Positions 9,321 to 18,061 of a stretch of 64,000 nt of DNA are shown here, in pieces. The position numbers and the translations under genes are program-made. Positions within the stretch are counted from its first letter, which is position 1. Every line of letters begins with the position of its first letter. The DNA comes from Mariniflexile maritimum (GTDB taxonomy: Bacteria > Bacteroidota > Bacteroidia > Flavobacteriales > Flavobacteriaceae). The notes beneath the pieces were generated by a model. It was not told where the DNA came from and did not search any database. It saw nothing but the letters and a program-made list of their open reading frames with translations. The DNA lies in NCBI RefSeq assembly GCF_009746565.1, contig NZ_WRPN01000003.1, positions 124,001 through 188,000 on the forward strand, read 5' to 3'.

Positions 9321-9352
9321 AAAAAAGCCTTCCGTTAAGTAAGGCTTTTTTT
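9321..9352 (+). terminator. Intrinsic terminator after the T9SS protein gene
   Basis: Stem AAAAAAGCCTT (9321-9331) with AAGGCTTTTTT (9341-9351), 9-nt loop, T-rich end. It separates the 8221 gene from the isomerase/lyase genes, although some read-through is likely because no clear second promoter is seen in 9353-9398. Confidence 0.85.
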
Positions 9353-9398
9353 ATATAGATTTTGTAAATTATGATTAGTAAATAGTGTAAAATTTAGG

Positions 9399-10343
9399 AT
9401 GACAACCAGAAGAGCTTTTATTACAAAAACAGCCTGTGTAGCGGGGTTATTGCCTTTTTCATCATTCGCTTATCCAAATTTTATTTTGGAACAACCAGAC
9501 GATTTGCTCGACGTTAATATATTCTCAAAACATCTTCAGTTTTTAGATTATAAAACCACAAGCGAAATGGTTGCCGAAATGGGTTTTTCGGGTGTTGATT
9601 TAACGGTTCGCCCAAATGGGCATGTGCTTCCAGAATTGGTAAAAACCGATCTTCCAAAAGCAGTAAAAGCCTTCACAGCAAATGGCGTGAACTGCAAAAT
9701 GATTACCACAAATATCGAAAGTGTAAACAATCCGTTAGATGTCGCTATTTTAGAAGCTGCTTCTTCACAAAGTATTGATTATTACCGCGCCAACTGGTTT
9801 AAATATAAAGAAGATGCCTCCATGCAGGATGCATTATTGTTTTATCAAGAAGAAATAAAGAAATTAGGCGAACTTAATAAAAAATTAAAACTGGTAGGTT
9901 GCTACCAAAACCATGCAGGTGTTAGTGTAGGTGCTTCCTATTGGGAAATTAAAAAAATACTGGAAACCGTAAATCCTGACTATTTTGGCACTCAATACGA
10001 TATTCGGCATGCCATGGCAGAAGGCGGTTATTCTTGGGAAAATGGTTTGAAACTTCTATATCCAAATATCAAGGTTATAGTGCTAAAAGACTTTAAATGG
10101 GGAATTGTTAACGGAAAATGGGAAGCCATCAATGTACCTATTGGCGAAGGTATGGTGGACTTCAACAAATACTTTAAACTATTAAAACAATACAAAATAA
10201 AACCACCTGTATCTCTTCATTTAGAATACGATTTAGGAGGTGCGGAAAAAGGAAACAGTGAAATCTCTGTTGATAAAAAAGTGGTATTCGATGCCATGAA
10301 AAGCGACTTGAAGAAAGTGCAGAAACTTTGGAAAGATGCTTAA
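9399..10343 (+). CDS. Exported sugar-phosphate isomerase/epimerase-like TIM-barrel protein
   Basis: 314 residues. The N-terminus (TRRAFITKTACVAGLLPFSSF) has a twin-arginine-type signal, so it is probably periplasmic. The rest fits the AP-endonuclease-2/xylose-isomerase-like TIM barrel: SEMVAEMGFSGVDLTVRPNGHV, CYQNHAGVSVGA, YFGTQYDIRHAMAEGG, VIVLKDFKWG and SLHLEYDLGG carry the Asp/His/Glu residues typical of the metal site. It precedes PL6 by 28 bp and is thus co-transcribed with two lyases. Which sugar it handles is not visible; a role on unsaturated uronates or epimerisation of alginate fragments is only inferred from context. No alginate-regulon operator lies directly in front of it. Confidence 0.8.
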   Translation: MTTRRAFITKTACVAGLLPFSSFAYPNFILEQPDDLLDVNIFSKHLQFLDYKTTSEMVAEMGFSGVDLTVRPNGHVLPELVKTDLPKAVKAFTANGVNCKMITTNIESVNNPLDVAILEAASSQSIDYYRANWFKYKEDASMQDALLFYQEEIKKLGELNKKLKLVGCYQNHAGVSVGASYWEIKKILETVNPDYFGTQYDIRHAMAEGGYSWENGLKLLYPNIKVIVLKDFKWGIVNGKWEAINVPIGEGMVDFNKYFKLLKQYKIKPPVSLHLEYDLGGAEKGNSEISVDKKVVFDAMKSDLKKVQKLWKDA

Positions 10344-10371
10344 AAATATAAAATCAGAATAAAAAATACAA

Positions 10372-12678
10372 ATGAAAAGAACCGTATTAATTTCGAGTTT
10401 GCTAATCTTATTTATAACATGCAAACTAGCTGCACAAACAAATAGCATTAAAGTAACAAACATAAATGAGCTGAACGATGCCATAAAAAACTGTAAAGCT
10501 GGAAATGTTATTGTGATGGCCAATGGCGTTTGGAACAATGTTGAAATAGCATTTTACGGCAACGGCACCAAGGAAAACCCCATTACATTAACAGCCGAAG
10601 AAAAAGGGAAAGTAACCATTGAAGGTACTTCCAACCTAAAAATTGGCGGGAATTATTTGGAAGTTTCCGGTTTGTATTTTAAAAATGGGCACACACCTTC
10701 TGAAAATGTCATCCAATTTAAAATAGACAATACCAAGGTAGCCAACCATTGCAAGGTAATCCAATGTGTAATCGAGGAATTTACCCAACCCAACCGCGAT
10801 GTAAGCGACCATTGGGTAGAGTTTTGGGGCCGACATAACGCATTGAGCAACAATTATATTACGGGAAAATCGAACTTTGGGCCTACCGTTATGGTGCGTT
10901 TAGAGGGCAATGAAAACATTTACACGTACCACCAAATAACAAACAATCATTTTGGGCCGCGACCCCGCAAAGGTGGCCCGCACGGGGAAACCATTCAAAT
11001 TGGCAATAGCGAAACCTCCATGACGCCCGCACACGTAAACGTGTCCAATAACTTTTTTGACCGTTGCAATGGCGAGGTTGAAATTATTTCGAGCAAATCG
11101 AATTTTAATTCGTTTACAAACAATGTTTTTTTTGAAAGCGAAGGCTCTTTGGTGTTGCGCCATGGTAATTATGCCAAAATTGATGGCAATGTTTTTATTG
11201 GTAACGACGCTTCAAAGTTTATGGGCGGTATCCGCGTTATCAACACCGGGCATTGGATTACCAATAACTACTTCTACAAAATAAATGGCGAAGCCTTTAG
11301 AAGCGCATTGGCGGTAATGAACGGCATCCCAAAAGCGCCACAAAACCGCTACAACCAAGTTACCGATGTGGTAGTGGCATACAATACGTTTATTGATTGT
11401 AAGTCGCCTTGGCAGTTAAGTGTGGGTTCCAACGTAAGCCAAAGTGCCGTGTTACCTGCTTCCGAAATCCGTTCGGCGCGACCCGAACGTGTGGTAATTG
11501 CCAACAATTTAATTTACAATGAAATGGCAGACACCAACCCTATTGTGAATTACGACAAAGTGGATGGTGTTGCTTTTAAAAACAACCTCATCAATAACGA
11601 AAATAAAAGTGAAGTAAAACCAGAAGGTTTAATCACTAAAGATTTTTCAGTGACTAAAAAGACAGCTAATTTATTTGTTTTAAATGAAAACATAAACAAT
11701 GTATATGCTGGTTTTGATTTTGAAACCATAACTAAAGATTTATTCGGAAACGATAGAAATTCAAATATAAACAGTATCGGTGCCATTGTAAACCCTGTTA
11801 AAGAAAACGCTGTTTTAATTGACAAAACAAAATATGGCACCAATTGGTTTTCACCTGAAAACGGAAAAACAAACCCTAAAACATTCAGCGTTTCAACTTC
11901 GGAAGCATTAGTTAACGCTTTGAAAGATGCAAATTCCGGCGATGTTATTTCACTTAAAAAAGGCAAATACACTGTAAATTCTAACTTAAAAATAGATAAA
12001 GACCTTTCAATTGTTTCAAAAGACAAAAACAATAAACCGGAATTAATTTTTACTTCGGAAAAAACAGCTTTTGAAATGCATCCTAAAGGTAACCTAAAGC
12101 TGAAAAACATCGTTCTAACAGGCAATAAATCCCAAAACACCTTTACAACGTTGGATAAAAACATGAGTAAAGCTTATAATTTATTTATTGACCATGTAGA
12201 GATTAAAAATTTTAAATCTGTTTTAGAAGTATCAAAAGGGTCGTTTGCCGATAGTGTTTTGGTTACCAATTCCCTCATTAAAAATTGCGACCGTGGTTTT
12301 ATGCTCAACAAGGAAAAAAATGACGGTGGCGATTACAATGCCGAATTTGTTACCATAACCAACACCACCTTCGATACCATTCAGGAAGTGGTGCTCGATT
12401 ACTACCGCGGCGGTTACGACGAATCGACCATTGGCGGCAATCTACTCCTTAAAAACAATACGATTACCAATTCTGGAAAAGCTGAAAAAGACCAGATGTT
12501 GATTAAAAACAGCGGTATCGTAAATGTGGCGTTTGCAAATAACACATTTAAAAATAACCCTGTTAAAGTGATCGCCATTCTTTGGGGCGAAAAGGGACAA
12601 GAACCTGGGGAAAACACAATCAGTAATTCAGGAAAAATTGAAGTCGTTCAAAACTTAGAATTGAAATTAATGTACTAA
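10372..12678 (+). CDS. Alginate lyase, polysaccharide lyase family 6
   Basis: 768 residues with a signal peptide (about 1-21). The N-terminal half (about 25-480) is a right-handed parallel beta-helix of family PL6. The catalytic Lys and Arg are visible as Lys242 (SSKSNF) and Arg263 (LVLRHG), 21 residues apart, the same spacing as in chondroitinase B and in AlyGC. NNHFGPRPRKGGPHGETIQIG is the typical PL6 substrate/calcium region. The second half (about 500-768) looks like another beta-helix, as in the two-domain, exo-acting AlyGC. Exported, probably periplasmic; it cleaves alginate by beta-elimination, and PL6 enzymes commonly favour G-rich or MG blocks. In an operon with the TIM-barrel gene (28 bp upstream) and the heparinase-like gene (11 bp downstream). 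Confidence 0.93.
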   Translation: MKRTVLISSLLILFITCKLAAQTNSIKVTNINELNDAIKNCKAGNVIVMANGVWNNVEIAFYGNGTKENPITLTAEEKGKVTIEGTSNLKIGGNYLEVSGLYFKNGHTPSENVIQFKIDNTKVANHCKVIQCVIEEFTQPNRDVSDHWVEFWGRHNALSNNYITGKSNFGPTVMVRLEGNENIYTYHQITNNHFGPRPRKGGPHGETIQIGNSETSMTPAHVNVSNNFFDRCNGEVEIISSKSNFNSFTNNVFFESEGSLVLRHGNYAKIDGNVFIGNDASKFMGGIRVINTGHWITNNYFYKINGEAFRSALAVMNGIPKAPQNRYNQVTDVVVAYNTFIDCKSPWQLSVGSNVSQSAVLPASEIRSARPERVVIANNLIYNEMADTNPIVNYDKVDGVAFKNNLINNENKSEVKPEGLITKDFSVTKKTANLFVLNENINNVYAGFDFETITKDLFGNDRNSNINSIGAIVNPVKENAVLIDKTKYGTNWFSPENGKTNPKTFSVSTSEALVNALKDANSGDVISLKKGKYTVNSNLKIDKDLSIVSKDKNNKPELIFTSEKTAFEMHPKGNLKLKNIVLTGNKSQNTFTTLDKNMSKAYNLFIDHVEIKNFKSVLEVSKGSFADSVLVTNSLIKNCDRGFMLNKEKNDGGDYNAEFVTITNTTFDTIQEVVLDYYRGGYDESTIGGNLLLKNNTITNSGKAEKDQMLIKNSGIVNVAFANNTFKNNPVKVIAILWGEKGQEPGENTISNSGKIEVVQNLELKLMY

Positions 12679-12689
12679 TAGGTTTTAAA

Positions 12690-14930
12690 ATGAAACTGTT
12701 TAAAAGTTTTGTAATCATCATCTTTTTTTTAGGGTTCTTAAAGATTGATTCCCAAAATATTCCGTCGAACCACATTATTGAAACCAATAAACTTGCAGGT
12801 TTTTTAAAGCCTGAAATTCAACAAGCTTTGGGAGGCGCTTCCATTTCGAATGCAACATTAGCCGCCTATTTTCGCGACAAATTCGCTGAACGCTATTTTT
12901 ATGATTGGCACGATTTTGAAGCGCGTTATCAAATCTATAACAGCAAATACCCTGAAGCACAAAGCAACCATACGGAACGCGCTTTAGATCATATCTCAAA
13001 ATTCCCAGCAGTTACGTCATGGAAATTACCGTTTAATTATCAAACCGGAGAACCTGTAAACGCTTATGCCATGCGCCATTTGGCACGTCAGCACAAAATG
13101 GTGGACATTGCTTTTTATTACAACTATCAAAATAAAAATCCTGAGTATATAACCTATTTCAAAGACCAATTAAAATCGTTAAACGCGGCATTATTAGCCG
13201 AAAAATATGAAACCATTGAAGATGGCAACGGGGTTTATGAGGCGTTTCGGTCGGGGTACCGCATACTGAATTGGCTGCAAATACACACGATGTTTTTGGG
13301 TGAAAAAAACTATTCAGATGAAGACCAACTTTTAACAATTGCCACCCTGTTACAACATGCTTCAAACCAATATGAAACGAACGCGGAATTTGTACCAGGC
13401 AATCATCAAACCAGGGGTATGTCGGCCTTAGCCATGCTATCTATCTTGTTTCAAGATTTTAAAGATGCAGATCTATGGCGTGAACGGTCGTTGAATTTAT
13501 TGGAGCAGCATTTAGATAAAGAAATAAACAGTGATGGCTTTCAGTTTGAACGTACGGTACATTACCATATTAGCGATATTGACAACTATTATTTTGTGTA
13601 TCAACTAGCAAAAAACAGCCATTTAAAAGTGAGCGCTCTATGGGAAAGCAAGTTGAAATCGTTATTCACTACCTTAACAAAAATAGCCTATCCAGACAAA
13701 TCGGCACCGGTATTTTCAGACGATACCGACACACCTTGGGCTGAAAAAAATGATATTTCCGGCGCCTTAACAGTAGGCTATTTGCTTTTTGAAAATCCTG
13801 AATTTGGCTATTTTGCAACCAATAAAGTGGAACCATTTATGTATTGGTATATGAATGATTCCCAATTAAAGCTACTCGAAAACATACAAACAAAAACACC
13901 CGATGTTAATTCGGTTGCCTTTACAGAAACGGGCTATTACATCATGCGCGAAGGTTGGAAAGCCCATGATAAGGTCATGGCCATTTCCAACGGACTTGAT
14001 GATGAAAAACCAGACCACCAACATGGCGATATGTTGGGCATTCAAGCCATGGCAAATGGGCATGTTATTTTACCCAATTACCAGGTGCGGTATTCGTTGA
14101 AAGATTACGAGTTTTTCAAAAATAGCCTCGTTAAAAACGTGGCTTTGGTTGATGATGAATTACAAGGAAAGGATTATGCGGGCAACCAAGGCGGTAGCGG
14201 ATTTGGTAAATTTGCAACCTTGCCAAAACCAAAAACAATAGCTTGGAGCACCAATGATGATTTAGATGTTTACATTGGGAGTCATAATGGTTTTGAAAAT
14301 ATCGGTGTCAATTATTCACGGCAAGTTATCTATTTGAAAGACGATTTCTGGATTGTGAAAGACCATTTTACTTCTGAAAAACCACATACTTACAAACAAA
14401 TCTGGCAAGGCCATTACACCTTAGAAAATGCCCCAAATTTAGTACGCGCCTCCTTTAATGATGGCTCGGGGAACGACATTTACCAGTTGGTTAAAATTGA
14501 TACGGTTACCACATCAGGTACGCGCGGAAAACAATGGGCTGTCGCTTCAAAAAACAACAAGAAAAACTTCAACTTCATAACCGTTATTTTTCCATTTGCT
14601 AAATTCGACGACCGCATTGATGAAGATAAGCCCAACCCCAATTTAAAAGGCTGGCAAATAAACAACTCAACATGGAAATTTGAAGGTTTTGAAGCAACTT
14701 CACTAACCAAAGCAAATCGTTCCGTGTTTTTTTCAGTTAAAACATTAGAATTAAATAAACTTAAAATGGTGTTCTCTGAAGTTGCCGACGTGTTTATAAA
14801 ACTGGAAAACAACGCATTAATGGTTCAATCTTTACATACAAATCCATTAAAACTGATGATTACCGGCATAAAAGAAAATGGGAACCTTATTTTAAATGCA
14901 GGCAAAGAGTATTTTTTTGTGTTAAAATAA
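12690..14930 (+). CDS. Heparinase II/III-type polysaccharide lyase (alginate-locus member)
   Basis: 746 residues with a signal peptide (about 1-22). The layout is that of heparinase II/III-like lyases: an alpha/alpha toroid at about 70-370 (YEAFRSGYRILNWLQIHTMFLG, GNHQTRGMSALAML, FQFERTVHYHISDIDNYYF) and a C-terminal antiparallel beta-sheet domain at about 400-746 beginning FTETGYYIMREGW, with the metal/substrate His cluster DHQHGDMLGIQAM. It differs clearly from the PL17 enzyme at 15211. By fold it could belong to PL12, PL21, PL38 or PL39-like groups; I cannot assign a family by eye. Its place 11 bp after PL6 argues for alginate or an associated uronate polymer as substrate. Confidence 0.82.
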   Translation: MKLFKSFVIIIFFLGFLKIDSQNIPSNHIIETNKLAGFLKPEIQQALGGASISNATLAAYFRDKFAERYFYDWHDFEARYQIYNSKYPEAQSNHTERALDHISKFPAVTSWKLPFNYQTGEPVNAYAMRHLARQHKMVDIAFYYNYQNKNPEYITYFKDQLKSLNAALLAEKYETIEDGNGVYEAFRSGYRILNWLQIHTMFLGEKNYSDEDQLLTIATLLQHASNQYETNAEFVPGNHQTRGMSALAMLSILFQDFKDADLWRERSLNLLEQHLDKEINSDGFQFERTVHYHISDIDNYYFVYQLAKNSHLKVSALWESKLKSLFTTLTKIAYPDKSAPVFSDDTDTPWAEKNDISGALTVGYLLFENPEFGYFATNKVEPFMYWYMNDSQLKLLENIQTKTPDVNSVAFTETGYYIMREGWKAHDKVMAISNGLDDEKPDHQHGDMLGIQAMANGHVILPNYQVRYSLKDYEFFKNSLVKNVALVDDELQGKDYAGNQGGSGFGKFATLPKPKTIAWSTNDDLDVYIGSHNGFENIGVNYSRQVIYLKDDFWIVKDHFTSEKPHTYKQIWQGHYTLENAPNLVRASFNDGSGNDIYQLVKIDTVTTSGTRGKQWAVASKNNKKNFNFITVIFPFAKFDDRIDEDKPNPNLKGWQINNSTWKFEGFEATSLTKANRSVFFSVKTLELNKLKMVFSEVADVFIKLENNALMVQSLHTNPLKLMITGIKENGNLILNAGKEYFFVLK

Positions 14931-14960
14931 CAACCTACCTATCAATTAACACAAAGATTG

Positions 14961-14991
14961 TTGCATAGCTAAAAAAATTATTCTATTTTTG
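14961..14991 (+). promoter_or_regulatory. Promoter of the PL17-cupin unit
   Basis: TTG at 14961-14963, 20-bp spacer, TATTTTTG at 14984-14991; the spacer is one base longer than ideal. The -7 element runs directly into the operator pair. The predicted leader to the PL17 start is about 210 nt. Confidence 0.6.
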
Positions 14992-15013
14992 GTAAACCAA
15001 TTTGGTTAACCAA
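14989..15013 (+). promoter_or_regulatory. Tandem GntR-type operator before PL17
   Basis: TTGGTAAACCAA at 14989-15000 and the perfect palindrome TTGGTTAACCAA at 15002-15013, period 13 bp. Together with flanking bases (14983-15016) it is identical over 34 bp to the element before susC. Confidence 0.85.
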
Positions 15014-15210
15014 TTTGCAGAAATCTGTTTTGGTTGTGTGCAACGTTTTGCATACTGTACAATCGTTATACCTAAATTGGATTTTTAATCAACAATAGGA
15101 TGGTAATTTTATGCTGCAATATAGCTCATAAAAAAATGGCATGTTTGTTAGGGTTTATTCAAATGTTAAATCCTAACCGCAAAAGCATTGTACCTTTTAA
15201 ACTTCTTTAA

Positions 15211-17520
15211 ATGACCAAAATTTTTAGTATGCTTTTTAAATTCAAGATTCAAATTTTGATTATAAATTTGCTTTTAACTATGCCGTTTTGCCTTGCACAA
15301 CCAAACACAAATTCCAACACAAAAAAAACAAGTACCCCAGCACACCCAAACCTAATATTAACAAAAGTTGGGGTTGAAAAAATAAAAGCACAGTTAGGAA
15401 AAGCACCCCTTTTTGATGCCTCCTTGGCAAACGTAAAGGCTGAAGTTGATGCTGAAATTTTAAACGGTATTGAAGTTCCCATCTCAAAAGATTACTCTGG
15501 TGGTTACACACACGAGCGGCACAAAAAAAACTTCCTAATTTTACAAAAAGCTGGTGTGCTATATCAGATTTTAGACGATAAAACCTATGCAAACTATGTA
15601 AAGGATATGCTAATGGCCTATGCCAAATTATACCCTACCCTGCCCGTACATCCTCAAACACGTTCGTATGCAAGGGGCAAATTGTTTTGGCAATGCCTAA
15701 ACGATGCCAATTGGCTGGTTTATACAAGTCAAGCTTACGACTGTATCTATAATTATTTATCATTAAAAGAGCGCAACCATCTGGAAAAAAACCTGTTTAA
15801 ACCATTTGCCCATTTTATTTCGGTTGAAAATCCACAGTTTTTCAATCGCGTGCACAATCACAGTACCTGGGGAAATGTGGCGGTAGGCATGATTGCCTTG
15901 GTAATGGACGATGCTAAATTACTCGATACCGCCTTGTATGGGTTGAAAAATGACAACATCGACCCCAATGCTAAAGATAACGATGGAGGCTTCATTAGAA
16001 AACCCGGACAAAAAGTAGGTTTTCTGGCCAATTTAGAGGAACCTTTTTCACCCGATGGCTATTATACCGAAGGGCCATATTACCAACGCTATGCCATGTA
16101 TCCGTTTTTGGTATTTGCCCAAGCCTTGGAACATGTAAAACCAGAACTTAAGATTTTTGAATATAAAGATGGTGTATTGTTAAAATCGATTCACACGTTA
16201 TTGAATTTAACCGATGCCAACGGCAATTTTTTCCCTTTGAACGATGGGCAAAAAGGCATGTCGTACTATTCAAGAGAATTGGTGTCATCCGTAGATATTG
16301 GCTACTTTTTTGGCGGAAAACAAACCGATTTATTAGCCATTGCCAAAGCCCAAAATGCCGTGTTGCTGGACGAAACCGGGTTGGCAGTAGCTATGGGCAT
16401 TCGCGATGGTTTGGAAACCCCGTTCGTTAAAAAATCAATCAACCTTTCCGACGGAAAAAATGGCGATGAAGGCGGTGTTGCCATACTTAGGGCAAACGGT
16501 ACTAAAGATGAACTTGCCTTGGTGATGAAATACACTGCGCAAGGGTTAAGCCATGGCCATTACGATAAACTATCATTTTCATATTACGAAGGTGGCAACG
16601 AAGTGCTACAAGATTACGGCATGGCGCGTTTTGTAAATATCCAGCAAAAAGGTGGCGGCAATTATTTAAAGGAAAACACCACGTGGGCAAAACAAACCGT
16701 GGCACACAATACAATAATCCAAAATGAAACATCGCATTTTAGTGACGATTTTGAAACGGGTAGCGCGCATCATTCTGAAAAATACCTGTTTGATGTTTCA
16801 AACCCTAACATCCAACTTATTAGTGCTACAGAAACAAATGCTTATCCCGGTACGGAACTACACCGAACCATGGCACTGATTAAACACGAACGTTTTGAAA
16901 ATCCCATCCTTTTAGATATTGTTAAAATTAATTCGGAAACAAAAAATCAATATGATTTGCCTTTTTATTATTTCGGACAAATCATGTCGGCAAATTTTAA
17001 GTATTCAAAACCTAAAACTTTAAATGCTTTAGGAACCAGCAATGGCTATCAGCATTTATGGAAAGAAGGCGAAGGAAAACCAGAAACTGGAAACGCTAAA
17101 TTATCTTGGTTTAACAAGGAACGTTTTTATTCGTTAACATCGGTGGTTTCAAATGAAGACGATTTAATTTTCACCAGAATTGGCGCAACCGACCCCAATT
17201 TCAACCTTAGAAACGACCCCGGATTCATCATCCGTAAAAACAATGTCAAGGATACCTTTTTTGTTTCTGTTTTGGAAACACATGGGCATTACGACCCCGT
17301 TGGCGAAATGGCAAGCAATGCCTTCAGCAACCTAAAAAACCTAGAAATAGCGTATAGCGATGCTTCCTATATAGCCATAAATATAGAAACCGAAAACGGC
17401 CATAAAAGCCTGTTCTTGTTTTCGTTTAAAGACAGCTCAAAAAACAGTAAACATCAGCTAAAAATAAACGATAAAACCTACGAGTGGGTAGGCGCTTATC
17501 AATTAATCAATAACTTTTAA
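15211..17520 (+). CDS. Oligoalginate lyase, polysaccharide lyase family 17
   Basis: 769 residues with a signal peptide (about 1-30). N-terminal alginate-lyase toroid (about 45-370) and C-terminal heparinase-II/III-like domain (about 400-769). Residues matching the Alg17C active site are visible: Asn216-His217 in HNHSTWG, the Tyr cluster in YYTEGPYYQRY (284-294), His448 in GLSHGHYDKL, and Tyr485 in GGNYLKENTTW; the His-Tyr spacing of 37 equals that of Alg17C. These enzymes release unsaturated monouronate from the end of alginate oligomers, so this is the last depolymerising step. Probably periplasmic. The KdgF-like cupin follows after 6 bp, matching the next reaction. Confidence 0.94.
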   Translation: MTKIFSMLFKFKIQILIINLLLTMPFCLAQPNTNSNTKKTSTPAHPNLILTKVGVEKIKAQLGKAPLFDASLANVKAEVDAEILNGIEVPISKDYSGGYTHERHKKNFLILQKAGVLYQILDDKTYANYVKDMLMAYAKLYPTLPVHPQTRSYARGKLFWQCLNDANWLVYTSQAYDCIYNYLSLKERNHLEKNLFKPFAHFISVENPQFFNRVHNHSTWGNVAVGMIALVMDDAKLLDTALYGLKNDNIDPNAKDNDGGFIRKPGQKVGFLANLEEPFSPDGYYTEGPYYQRYAMYPFLVFAQALEHVKPELKIFEYKDGVLLKSIHTLLNLTDANGNFFPLNDGQKGMSYYSRELVSSVDIGYFFGGKQTDLLAIAKAQNAVLLDETGLAVAMGIRDGLETPFVKKSINLSDGKNGDEGGVAILRANGTKDELALVMKYTAQGLSHGHYDKLSFSYYEGGNEVLQDYGMARFVNIQQKGGGNYLKENTTWAKQTVAHNTIIQNETSHFSDDFETGSAHHSEKYLFDVSNPNIQLISATETNAYPGTELHRTMALIKHERFENPILLDIVKINSETKNQYDLPFYYFGQIMSANFKYSKPKTLNALGTSNGYQHLWKEGEGKPETGNAKLSWFNKERFYSLTSVVSNEDDLIFTRIGATDPNFNLRNDPGFIIRKNNVKDTFFVSVLETHGHYDPVGEMASNAFSNLKNLEIAYSDASYIAINIETENGHKSLFLFSFKDSSKNSKHQLKINDKTYEWVGAYQLINNF

Positions 17521-17526
17521 AATAAA

Positions 17527-17883
17527 ATGACAATGAAAAGCTTTGGAGCTAGTAAAGAATTTTTAATGGGAGACGACATGCAATGGGAAACCGTTGGTGA
17601 AGGCGTACAAAGAAAAATAATGGGTTACGATGATAACATCATGCTCGTGGATGTCAACTTTGCCGAAGGCGGCGTGGGCCCCATGCACCAACACTATCAT
17701 TCACAGGTAACGTATGTGGTAAGTGGCGAATTTGAATTGACTATTGGTAACGAAACCAAGTTAATGAAAGCAGGCGATGCCTTTTACATTCCACCGCACG
17801 TATTGCACGGTGCTATTTGTAAAAAAGCGGGAAAACTAATCGATGTATTTAGTCCCATTCGCGAAGATTTTATGGAAAAATAA
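17527..17883 (+). CDS. kdgF: Cupin protein, KdgF-like (4,5-unsaturated monouronate linearisation)
   Basis: 118 residues, a single cupin barrel. Metal ligands are visible as His54, His56, Gln60 (HQHYHSQ) and His94 (PPHVLHGA); Gln in place of the usual Glu is the mark of KdgF. KdgF speeds conversion of unsaturated monouronates, such as PL17 products, to the open-chain keto acid DEH. Six bp after the PL17 stop, so translated from the same message. Start could also be the ATG at 17533. No signal peptide, so cytoplasmic. Assignment rests on the cupin ligands plus context. Confidence 0.88.
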   Translation: MTMKSFGASKEFLMGDDMQWETVGEGVQRKIMGYDDNIMLVDVNFAEGGVGPMHQHYHSQVTYVVSGEFELTIGNETKLMKAGDAFYIPPHVLHGAICKKAGKLIDVFSPIREDFMEK

Positions 17884-17923
17884 TTTTTTGGGCGAAATAT
17901 TTTTTTTAACAAAAATTTAAAAC

Positions 17924-17931
17924 TATTTTTG
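17924..17931 (+). promoter_or_regulatory. -7 element of the susCD operon
   Basis: TATTTTTG, identical to the -7 elements at 8095 and 14984 and likewise running into the operator pair. I do not see a good TTG 19-20 bp upstream, so this promoter may be weaker or need an activator. Confidence 0.55.
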
Positions 17932-17953
17932 GTAAACCAATTTGGTTAACCAA
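17929..17953 (+). promoter_or_regulatory. Tandem GntR-type operator before susC
   Basis: TTGGTAAACCAA at 17929-17940 and TTGGTTAACCAA at 17942-17953, period 13 bp. It is followed by a leader of about 110 nt before the susC start at 18062. Confidence 0.85.
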
Positions 17954-18061
17954 TTTAAAATATTAACAAGGGGTTATTTTAAACGAAGAATATTATTAAA
18001 CAGATTCTATAAAATCACATCCTATTTAATAAAACTAACAATAAACATTAAACTATTAATT

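Noticed and set aside
11550-12164. 204-codon minus-strand frame within PL6
   Set aside because: Shadow of the PL6 gene; compositionally an antisense read-through of its beta-helix codons.
17942-18061. In-frame 40-codon N-terminal extension of SusC
   Set aside because: It begins inside the operator palindrome and would bury the signal peptide; the ATG at 18062 gives a clean signal sequence.
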